This document shows positions 6,506 through 12,116 of a stretch of DNA of 16,563 nt, one piece after another (position 1 is the stretch's first letter; every line of letters begins with the position of its first letter). The position numbers were made by a program, and so were the translations under genes. The notes beneath the pieces are model-generated. The model was not told where the DNA came from. It ran no database searches and saw nothing but the letters and a program-made list of their open reading frames with translations. The stretch is from contig CAUEBO010000057.1 in assembly GCA_958454405.1 (NCBI GenBank), positions 1 through 16,563 on the forward strand, written 5' to 3'. The DNA is from an uncultured Eggerthellaceae bacterium. GTDB lineage: Bacteria; Actinomycetota; Coriobacteriia; Coriobacteriales; Eggerthellaceae.

Positions 6506-8194
6506 CTACCAGTGGCACACCACGGCGTCGCCCGCCTTGATGATGCCGTAGAGCTCGCCCGCCTTCGACGGGGGCAGGTTCACGCAGCCGTGGCTTCCGT
6601 TGGTCTGGTACCTTGAGCCGCCGAACGACGACTGCCAGTTGGCATCGTGCAGCCCCACGCTGTTGCCGACGAACGGCATCCAGTACTGCACCGGGGTCTC
6701 GTAGGTCTTCTTGCCGTTCTCGTAGCCGATGAGCGTCGACGGGCTCGCCTTCTGGTTGAGCCAGTACACGCCCGTCGGCGTATCGCGCTTGCCGTTGGGA
6801 AGGCCCGAAACGCAGTCGGATTCCCACACGAGCGCGCCTGACTCGTCGTAGAAGCGGACGCGTTGCTCGGACAGGTCGATATCGCAGTACCGCGCGCCCC
6901 AGTCTTGCTGGCCGACGCCGTTGTACGCCGCGCCCGACGTCGAGCACGGCACGTCGACGGTGGCCTGCGTCCCGTTGGCCACGGCATCCTTCACGGTGGC
7001 GAGAAGCGCCTCGTTGTCGACCGTCCAGCCGTATGCGCCGCCCGACACCGTGACCGCCTTCCCGTCGGGCCGCGTGTAGGAGCGGGTGGTGCCCACCGTG
7101 TTGCAGTCCGCGGCCAGCTGCTCGACCCACGCCGTCAGGGCAGCGTCGTTGAGCGTCGCGGAAAGATCGTCGCCGAGCACCACCCATTGGGAGATGAGGT
7201 CGGCATCCACGGTGGCCGCGGTATCGCCCGCCATCGAGAGGACGAGGTTGGCGGTGATCATGGTGTTCGCGTTGGCGACCGCAGCGGCGAGGGCCTGGTC
7301 GGTGGAGAGCACCGTCGGCTGCAGCAGCTGATCGGACGTGAGCGTCACCTTCGGGTTGAGAACGGCGAGCGCTTCGTCCGCCGCCTTGATGATGGCGTCG
7401 GCATCGAGCGCGGTGCCGATGGATTCCGGCTGCACCGCAAACGCGCCCTGATCCGCGTCGTAGGCGATGGTGGCGTTGACGGGCTGCTCCGCCGTGGCGT
7501 TGAACTCGTCGACGGCGGCGCGCACGACGTCCGCGAGCCCCGTTCCGTTGGAAACCGCCACGAGCTTGTCCGTCTCGTCGTGCTCTTGGCGCACCTGGAG
7601 CGGCCAGAGCCAAGGGTTCATGTCCGACAGCATCTCGTGGACCACGGAGGCCGTGTCCACCGACAGCGACGCATCCGAAGAGGAAAGCTCGAGAGAGAAT
7701 CCGTCTCCGCTGATGGAAAGCTTGTAATCCTTGATGGCATCGGAAAGCTTCTGCTCGGCGTCGGAGGCGGACATGAGCGAGACGTCGATGTCCCCCACGC
7801 TCGAGTTCGGCATGAACCGATCGGTGAAGTAGATGGCGACGCCGGCATACGCCGCGACCAACAGCCCCAAGACGACGCCGAGCGTGATGCCGACGACCTT
7901 CAGCGGCTTGTGCTTGCGGCTGCGCTTGCTCGCCTCCACCGTGTCGACGGGACGCATCCCTCCGGCCGGCGAAAAGCCAGCCGGGCCCCCTTTGCCAGCG
8001 GGCTTCGGAGGGCGTTTGGCGGCCGGCATCGCAACCGTCGAGTCAACCGGACGCCGCGCCTGCTCCGGCTTGACCGTCGAAGCAGGGGATGAAGACGCGC
8101 GGGCGCCTGTCCCGGGCGATTTCTGCGTTGGGCCGTTCTTTGAGGGTTCGACCGCGTGACGGCCTTGCGGGGCCTTGTTCTTCTTCTTGTCCAT
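6506..8194 (-). CDS. Membrane-anchored L,D-transpeptidase (YkuD domain)
   Basis: This 562-residue cell-wall enzyme is built as follows. A cytoplasmic, Pro/Ala/Lys-rich, probably disordered tail (1-97) precedes one membrane helix (about 99-123, VVGITLGVVLGLLVAAYAGV). An extracellular region of about 300 residues looks like the repeated PG_binding_4-type module that precedes YkuD domains (about 135-400). The C-terminal YkuD domain (about 434-562) carries H516 and the catalytic signature SHGCVNLP, with nucleophile C537. Such enzymes make 3-3 cross-links in peptidoglycan and resist most beta-lactams. ATG 8194 is preferred because GAGAG lies 5 nt upstream; ATG 8206 has only a weak site. The gene has its own promoter at 8228-8236, diverging from ssrA. 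The product ends directly after the YkuD fold (VVCHW). Confidence 0.93.
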   Translation of the reverse strand: MDKKKNKAPQGRHAVEPSKNGPTQKSPGTGARASSSPASTVKPEQARRPVDSTVAMPAAKRPPKPAGKGGPAGFSPAGGMRPVDTVEASKRSRKHKPLKVVGITLGVVLGLLVAAYAGVAIYFTDRFMPNSSVGDIDVSLMSASDAEQKLSDAIKDYKLSISGDGFSLELSSSDASLSVDTASVVHEMLSDMNPWLWPLQVRQEHDETDKLVAVSNGTGLADVVRAAVDEFNATAEQPVNATIAYDADQGAFAVQPESIGTALDADAIIKAADEALAVLNPKVTLTSDQLLQPTVLSTDQALAAAVANANTMITANLVLSMAGDTAATVDADLISQWVVLGDDLSATLNDAALTAWVEQLAADCNTVGTTRSYTRPDGKAVTVSGGAYGWTVDNEALLATVKDAVANGTQATVDVPCSTSGAAYNGVGQQDWGARYCDIDLSEQRVRFYDESGALVWESDCVSGLPNGKRDTPTGVYWLNQKASPSTLIGYENGKKTYETPVQYWMPFVGNSVGLHDANWQSSFGGSRYQTNGSHGCVNLPPSKAGELYGIIKAGDAVVCHW

Positions 8195-8227
8195 AACCGC
8201 TCTCATGACTCTCGGATGTTCGTGCCC

Positions 8228-8236
8228 ATTGTAGCA
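8228..8236 (-). promoter_or_regulatory. Extended -10 promoter of the L,D-transpeptidase gene
   Basis: The minus strand reads TGCTACAAT, a 5/6 match to the -10 hexamer with a TGn extension. The predicted start near 8221 gives a leader of about 27 nt containing the GAGAG site. No clear -35 at standard spacing. Confidence 0.5.
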
Positions 8237-8317
8237 AGACGCGGCAGCTTAACGGCAAACAAACGGGCGAGCGAAGGACGTCTTGCCCCGACCGCCACAA
8301 TATCGCCATGAGCTCTT

Positions 8318-8340
8318 CGCGCCGCCGAGGCTGCGGCGCG
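8318..8340. repeat. 8-bp GC hairpin in the intergenic region before ssrA
   Basis: CGCGCCGC (8318-8325) pairs with GCGGCGCG (8333-8340) around a 7-nt loop. There is no T tract on either side. It lies in the 8237-8395 gap between divergent promoters, where no gene is supported. Confidence 0.3.
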
Positions 8341-8395
8341 CCTCGCAAGGGTGGAAGTGCCGGACTGAGCCCGCGCTGCACGCCCGACCGACGCC

Positions 8396-8423
8396 TTGAC
8401 AAACGGACGGGCGCGGCTAGAAT
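8396..8423 (+). promoter_or_regulatory. ssrA promoter
   Basis: A perfect -35 TTGACA (8396-8401), a 16-bp spacer and TAGAAT (8418-8423, 5/6) form the best sigma-70-type promoter in the window, as expected for an abundant RNA. Transcription would start near 8430, giving a precursor with a 5' leader of about 110 nt to be removed by RNase P. A second TTGACA at 8476-8481 has no matching -10. Confidence 0.75.
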
Positions 8424-8527
8424 GGATGTTCGCCGTTCGCACGGCGCGCCGGGAAGCTCGTCCGGCGCTCGAACGTTGACAAGGTGGGGCCTTCGACCCT
8501 CGACGCGCATCGCTTCGGCTGCGCGCG

Positions 8528-8542
8528 CCTTGCAATGCAAGG
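8528..8542. repeat. 15-bp palindrome at the 5' end of tmRNA
   Basis: CCTTGCA (8528-8534) and TGCAAGG (8536-8542) form a perfect palindrome around one A. Its right arm includes the first two bases of the mature tmRNA, so in the precursor it could compete with the acceptor stem or mark the RNase P site. Confidence 0.4.
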
Positions 8543-8909
8543 GGGCGACTGGTTTCGACATGGTACGTTTGAAATGAGGAGCAGGTCGTGGTCTCCTCGC
8601 CACGTTAAACAGGGGTAAAGTCAATTTAATTGGCAAGAACAACACTCAGAGCGCTCCGGCGCTCGCCATGGCTGCTTAATAGCGCCTGGCTGTCGGCCTT
8701 GGGACTTCCCCGCCCCTCGGTCCGGCATCAACCTAGGGGAATGCGCTTGAGCACGTAGCCGGTATGGCTCAGGCAAAGATCGAACCGGCTAGGATGCGCC
8801 TCGTTTGTCGGCGGACCGGACGCGTCCGAACCTCGACCACCGACTAAGCTTGTAGAGCCTCATGGACGATGTAGTATGGACCGGAGTTCGATTCTCCGCG
8901 CCTCCACCA
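8541..8909 (+). ncRNA. ssrA: Transfer-messenger RNA (tmRNA)
   Basis: The 5' end GGGGGCGACTGGTTTCGAC is the standard tmRNA opening, and the 3' end has a T arm (GGAGTTCGATTCTCC) followed by CGCCTCC, A and an encoded CCA. The acceptor strands 8541-8547 and 8899-8905 pair with one G-U. With the alanyl tRNA-like fold, tmRNA rescues ribosomes stalled on broken messages and tags the nascent chain for proteolysis, acting with SmpB, encoded nearby at 9776-10240. The length of 369 nt is normal for one-piece tmRNA. A terminator follows directly. Confidence 0.97.
8632..8679 (+). other. tmRNA proteolysis-tag reading frame
   Basis: The tag codons read GKNNTQSAPALAMAA followed by TAA at 8677-8679, so the tag added after the tRNA-borne alanine would be (A)GKNNTQSAPALAMAA. 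It ends in the small hydrophobic residues recognised by ClpXP-type proteases, here AMAA rather than the common ALAA. The resume codon GGC at 8632 is assigned by the usual position and frame. Confidence 0.85.
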
Positions 8910-8917
8910 AAATGTGC

Positions 8918-8955
8918 AGCAGGGCCCCCGGAACACCTCCGAGGGCCCTGCTTGT
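8918..8955. terminator. Bidirectional terminator between ssrA and the acidic-protein gene
   Basis: AGCAGGGCCC (8918-8927) pairs with GGGCCCTGCT (8943-8952); after one mismatch the stem continues with CGG/CCG. The plus side runs into TTGTT and the minus side into GCACATTTT, so it can end both ssrA and the convergent operon that finishes at 8986. Confidence 0.8.
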
Positions 8956-8985
8956 TGCAAGAACGCTTTATGTTTCGATGCGGGG

Positions 8986-9714
8986 CTACTTCTTCAGGAT
9001 CGAGCTGAAGTCGAACGCGCTCTTGATGTCGTCGAACGCGCCTTTGAGCTCGGCTGCGACGGCGATGCCGTCCTTGTAGATGGCGTTCATGTCGCCCGTC
9101 ACCTCGGCAACGCCTTCCTTGGTGATGCCGAAATCGAACTCGTCATCGTCCCCCTCAGCCTCGTCTTCTTCCTCGACGTAGAAGTACTCCGCCTCCTCGC
9201 CGTCCTCCATGAGGACGAACCCGATGCGCTCGCCGTCGTCGTCTTCGATGTAGCGCACGATGTCGTCCTCGTCGAGCTCCAGCTCCACCAGCTCGTAGCC
9301 GTCGTCCTCGTCGGAAGGCTCGACGAGGGTGACCTCCTCGGCCTCGTCGGCGAGCTCGTCGCCGTCGTAGCCGTCGACGGAGCCTTCCTCGCCCAGCTCG
9401 GCTTCCAGATCCCCGTCGTCGCCGTCAACGATATGGAAGCCCTCCTCGGACAGGTCCAACCCGGTCTTCCGCTCGACGACTGCCGCCAGGCCGCCGTCGT
9501 CTCCACTCGGGCTGGTCTCGCCCTCGCCGTCAGGGCCCTCCTCGGCGAAGAAGCCCTCGTAGGCCTCTTCGAGGTCGGTCTCCTCGTCGCGCGGGCCGAA
9601 CTCCTCGTCGTCCTGGAACTCCTCCACGTCCTCGATCTCGGTTTCCTCGTCGATCTGCTCGGCTTCCGTCTGGGCGCCGTCCTCCAGGTTCTCCAACTCT
9701 TCGTCCAAGCCCAT
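8986..9714 (-). CDS. Extremely acidic protein of unknown function, downstream of smpB
   Basis: I do not recognise this 242-residue protein. About 95 residues are Asp or Glu (39%) against about 11 Lys/Arg, giving a net charge near -84. Residues 1-65 look disordered. Residues 75-185 alternate acidic loops with possible beta strands (for example YELVELEL, RYIEDDDGERIGFVLM, AEYFYVEE). The last about 45 residues (DFGITKEGVAEV to SSILKK) are far less acidic and probably helical. There is no signal peptide or membrane segment, so it is probably cytoplasmic. ATG 9714 has an excellent AAGGAGG 5 nt upstream; the frame extends further upstream without such a site. It lies 61 bp after smpB and ends at the ssrA terminator, so it is probably the last gene of the peptidase-smpB operon. 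A nucleic-acid mimic, chaperone or ion-binding role are only guesses. Confidence 0.8.
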   Translation of the reverse strand: MGLDEELENLEDGAQTEAEQIDEETEIEDVEEFQDDEEFGPRDEETDLEEAYEGFFAEEGPDGEGETSPSGDDGGLAAVVERKTGLDLSEEGFHIVDGDDGDLEAELGEEGSVDGYDGDELADEAEEVTLVEPSDEDDGYELVELELDEDDIVRYIEDDDGERIGFVLMEDGEEAEYFYVEEEDEAEGDDDEFDFGITKEGVAEVTGDMNAIYKDGIAVAAELKGAFDDIKSAFDFSSILKK

Positions 9715-9775
9715 GATGGCCTCCTTCTTCACTTCGTCGCCGGCGCGGGGCACGGTTCGGAACAACGGTTGCAGC

Positions 9776-10240
9776 CTAGCGGCTCCGCTCTTTGAGCGCG
9801 CGCTCTATCTCGCGTCGCGAGTCGCGCTCGGCCATGCTCGCGCGCTTGTCGTAGGTCTTCTTGCCGCGGGCAAGCGCCAATTCCACCTTCACGAGCGAGT
9901 TCTCTTTGAAGTACATCTTCGTGGGAACGAGCGCCATGCCCTTCTCGCGCGTCTTCTCCTGCAGCGCCCGTATCTCCCGTTTGTGCAGCAGGAGCCGGCG
10001 CTTGCGGTCGGGATCGACGTTGGCGATGTTGCCTTGCGAGAACGGCGGGATGTGCACGTTGTGCAGCCACACCTCGCCGTTGCGGATGATGGCGAAGCAA
10101 TCGGTGAGCTGGCAGTTGTTCTCGCGCAGGGACCGGACCTCGGTGCCGGTGAGCTCGATGCCGGCCTCGAAGCGCTCCATGAGCTCGTACTCATGCGACG
10201 CCTTGCGGTTCTTGGCTATGGTTTTCGCTTCGCGCTTCAT
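9776..10240 (-). CDS. smpB: SsrA-binding protein SmpB
   Basis: The 154-residue protein binds the tRNA-like part of tmRNA and delivers it to stalled ribosomes. The family features are clear: an N-terminal KTIAKNRKASHEYELMERFEAGI segment, LTGTEVRSLR, the conserved LHNVHIPPF loop, a central RKRRLLLHKREI helix, LVPTKMYF and the ARGKKTYDKR segment leading into a basic C-terminal tail that enters the mRNA channel. The length is typical. ATG 10240 is 6 nt after the peptidase stop codon; its GGAG lies inside that gene's end, so translation is probably coupled. It is transcribed towards its RNA partner ssrA, 0.9 kb away on the opposite strand. Confidence 0.97.
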   Translation of the reverse strand: MKREAKTIAKNRKASHEYELMERFEAGIELTGTEVRSLRENNCQLTDCFAIIRNGEVWLHNVHIPPFSQGNIANVDPDRKRRLLLHKREIRALQEKTREKGMALVPTKMYFKENSLVKVELALARGKKTYDKRASMAERDSRREIERALKERSR

Positions 10241-10246
10241 CGTTAT

Positions 10247-11419
10247 CTACTCCACGCCGGTCTCGTCGAGCTGCATCTGCGCCGCCGATTCGGGCACAGC
10301 GGCGTCCGTCGGGGCGCCCTCGTCCCCTTCGTCGGGCACAGAGCCCTCCATGCCAGGAACGAAGCATGTGCTCTCGTCGAGATCCTGCGCGAAGCGCGCG
10401 AGCAGGCGCACCGTGGCCTCCAGATCGTCGAGGCACACCGCTTCGGTGGGGGTGTGCATGTAGCGCAGGGCCACGGACACGAGGCCCGTGGGAATGCCTG
10501 CCCGCGCCACCTGGATGGAGCGCGCATCGGTGCCGGTGACGCTGGGCTCGGCCTCGATCTGGTACGGCAGGCCCTCGGCCTCGGCCGCCGCCACAAGGCG
10601 CTCGAACACCTCGGGATTGATGTTCGGCCCGCGCGCGATGACGGGACCGCCGCCGCACACGATGTCGCCGTGCTTCGTCTTCTCGATGCCGGGATAGTCG
10701 GTGGCATGCGTGACGTCGAAGGCCACGGCAACGTCGGGGTTCACGCCATAAGCCGACGTGATGGCGCCGCGCGTGCCTATCTCCTCCTGCACGGTGGCGG
10801 CGGCGATGAAGTCTCCGGGCGCGCCGCCCGCCTCCGCCAGCGTCTCCAGCACGCGCACGGCCACCCACACGCCCGCCTTGTCGTCGAAGGCGCGCGAGAC
10901 CGCCATGCCCTTGCCGAACCGCTCGAAGCCCACGCCGAACGTGATGACGTCGCCCACGCGCACGAGCTTCTTCACCTGTTTGCCGGGAAGGCCCAGATCG
11001 ATGACCAGCTTGTCGATGGGCGTGACGCTCTTGCGCTCGTCGGGCGCTATGAGGTGGATGGGCTTGCGGCCCACGATGCCGCGCAGAGGCTCGAGGGAAT
11101 TGGATGCATGCACGTCCACGCGCAGCCCCGGCAGGATGGCCGCGTCCACGCCGCCCACGGCGGCCACCGACAGGAAGCCGTCGTCGGAGATGTAGGTGAC
11201 CATGAGGCCGATCTCGTCCATGTGCGCGGCAAGCATGAGCGACGGGCCGCCACCGCGCCCGTCCAGGCGCGCGTGCACCGAGCCCATGACGTCGGTGCGT
11301 ATCTCGTCGGCCGTGCCGGCCAGCCGCTCGCGCAGGATCGAGGCCACGGCGATCTCGGTGCCGGTGGCGGACGGGGTTTCAAGCAGCTGCTTGAGGAATT
11401 TCACCTGCTTTTTCTTCAT
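10247..11419 (-). CDS. M42-family metallo-aminopeptidase
   Basis: This 390-residue protein belongs to peptidase family M42 (PepA/FrvX/YsdC type), cobalt- or zinc-dependent aminopeptidases that form dodecameric particles and trim small peptides in the cytoplasm. All expected ligands are seen: H66 and D68 in AAHMDEIG, the bridging Asp in AFDDKAG (179-180), E212/E213 in QEEIGTRG, D235 in AFDVTHATD and H322 in MHTPTE. The start at 11419 has AGGGAG 4 nt upstream; earlier in-frame starts lack one. After residue about 350 there is an acidic, probably disordered tail of about 40 residues that M42 enzymes normally lack. It lies 6 nt before smpB and shares a promoter with it, so peptide trimming may be co-expressed with trans-translation. 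Substrate specificity cannot be told from sequence. Confidence 0.93.
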   Translation of the reverse strand: MKKKQVKFLKQLLETPSATGTEIAVASILRERLAGTADEIRTDVMGSVHARLDGRGGGPSLMLAAHMDEIGLMVTYISDDGFLSVAAVGGVDAAILPGLRVDVHASNSLEPLRGIVGRKPIHLIAPDERKSVTPIDKLVIDLGLPGKQVKKLVRVGDVITFGVGFERFGKGMAVSRAFDDKAGVWVAVRVLETLAEAGGAPGDFIAAATVQEEIGTRGAITSAYGVNPDVAVAFDVTHATDYPGIEKTKHGDIVCGGGPVIARGPNINPEVFERLVAAAEAEGLPYQIEAEPSVTGTDARSIQVARAGIPTGLVSVALRYMHTPTEAVCLDDLEATVRLLARFAQDLDESTCFVPGMEGSVPDEGDEGAPTDAAVPESAAQMQLDETGVE

Positions 11420-11514
11420 GTCGCTCCCTGGTTCCATGGATCGGGTGCCGCGCCGTCCGGACGGATGGGCCTTCGTCGGAAGCGGACGGCGGCACGTTTC
11501 TGACAACGGGCCTC

Positions 11515-11520
11515 ATTATA
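11515..11520 (-). promoter_or_regulatory. -10 element of the peptidase-smpB-acidic protein operon
   Basis: A perfect TATAAT lies on the minus strand. Transcription would start near 11508, with a leader of about 89 nt before ATG 11419. No good -35 is visible at standard spacing. Confidence 0.5.
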
Positions 11521-11626
11521 GCGGTTCGCAGAGAAGGGTTCGCGGCTCATTCCGGGCCGTGCCGCAGCTGTCACCGGAGCATCACGATTCGAGGGCGGGA
11601 GCGGAGGACGGGAAAAGAGCGGCGCC

Positions 11627-11908
11627 CTACCACCACTCCTTCTTCTTCGCGCGCTTGCGCTGGGCCTTCGGGGGCCTGAAGTCCAGTTCCAGCTGGCCGT
11701 CCTGCGCCTGCTTCGACGCCCGCTTCCGCTCGACGCGGTCGATCGTCCACGATACCGCGTCTTTTCCGTACACCTCCAGCATCTTCAGGCGCGCGTCGTG
11801 GAGGTTGCCTTTCGAGCCCGCGCGGGCGTCGCTCTCGAATTCGAACAGCCCCGTGGCGCGGGCGTCGGAGGCCGCCGGCGAGCGGTAGTGGGCGATGTAG
11901 ATCTGCAT
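11627..11908 (-). CDS. Small hypothetical protein with basic C-terminal tail
   Basis: I do not recognise the family of this 93-residue protein. Residues 1-60 look folded, with an initial strand (MQIYIAHYRS), a GLFEFESDARAGSKGN segment, a helix (LHDARLKMLEVYG) and DAVSWTIDRVE. Residues 61-93 are strongly basic and probably disordered, ending KRAKKKEWW. Within the tail, QLELDF (72-77) resembles the hexapeptide form of the bacterial sliding-clamp-binding motif. Start 11908 is preceded by AAAGGAAGG. It has its own promoter, with direct repeats around the -10, and stands alone between the peptidase operon and the divergent trehalose gene. The 11507-11626 gap downstream holds only the peptidase promoter. 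Confidence 0.7.
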   Translation of the reverse strand: MQIYIAHYRSPAASDARATGLFEFESDARAGSKGNLHDARLKMLEVYGKDAVSWTIDRVERKRASKQAQDGQLELDFRPPKAQRKRAKKKEWW

Positions 11909-11936
11909 GTCCTTCCTTTGCGGTCGATCGGTGCTT

Positions 11937-11962
11937 GCACGATCAGGGAATCATAGCACGAT
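11937..11962 (-). promoter_or_regulatory. Extended -10 promoter flanked by GCACGAT direct repeats
   Basis: The minus strand reads TGCTATGAT (11958-11950), an extended -10 for the 93-residue protein gene, with a leader of about 35 nt. GCACGAT occurs at 11937-11943 and 11956-11962, 19 bp apart, on either side of the hexamer; this is a plausible operator pair. Confidence 0.4.
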
Positions 11963-12021
11963 ATCCTGCGCCACGCTTGCCACCTGCCGAAGCGGTGCCT
12001 CCGCAGCCGCGATCACGGGCG

Positions 12022-12046
12022 CGCTACGGCCCCGCTACGGCCCCGC
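12022..12046. repeat. 11-bp tandem repeat upstream of the trehalose gene
   Basis: CGCTACGGCCC is repeated head to tail at 12022-12032 and 12033-12043, followed by CGC of a decayed third copy. It ends about 32 bp before the -10 element of the next gene, one helical turn per unit, so it could bind a regulator. Chance duplication is possible. Confidence 0.4.
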
Positions 12047-12077
12047 AACCGCTTCGCCGGCGCGCACGGCGCGCGTC

Positions 12078-12083
12078 TACAAT
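12078..12083 (+). promoter_or_regulatory. -10 element of the trehalose synthase/phosphatase gene
   Basis: TACAAT (5/6) lies 33 nt before ATG 12117. The predicted start near 12090 leaves a leader of about 27 nt with an AAGGTGG ribosome-binding site. The -35 region has no consensus match, which would suit an activator-dependent promoter. Confidence 0.5.
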
Positions 12084-12116
12084 GGCGGAAAACACGCACT
12101 GAGTAAGGTGGACCGC

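Noticed and set aside
8308..8577. 89-codon frame upstream of and into ssrA
   Set aside because: It runs through the ssrA promoter and into mature tmRNA.
9713..11503. 596-codon plus-strand open frame
   Set aside because: It is antisense to smpB and the M42 peptidase gene, both certain.
11907..12116. 70-codon upstream extension of otsAB
   Set aside because: It contains the -10 element and lacks homology; MDNPDNRLIIVSNRLP is the normal family start and has AAGGTGG.
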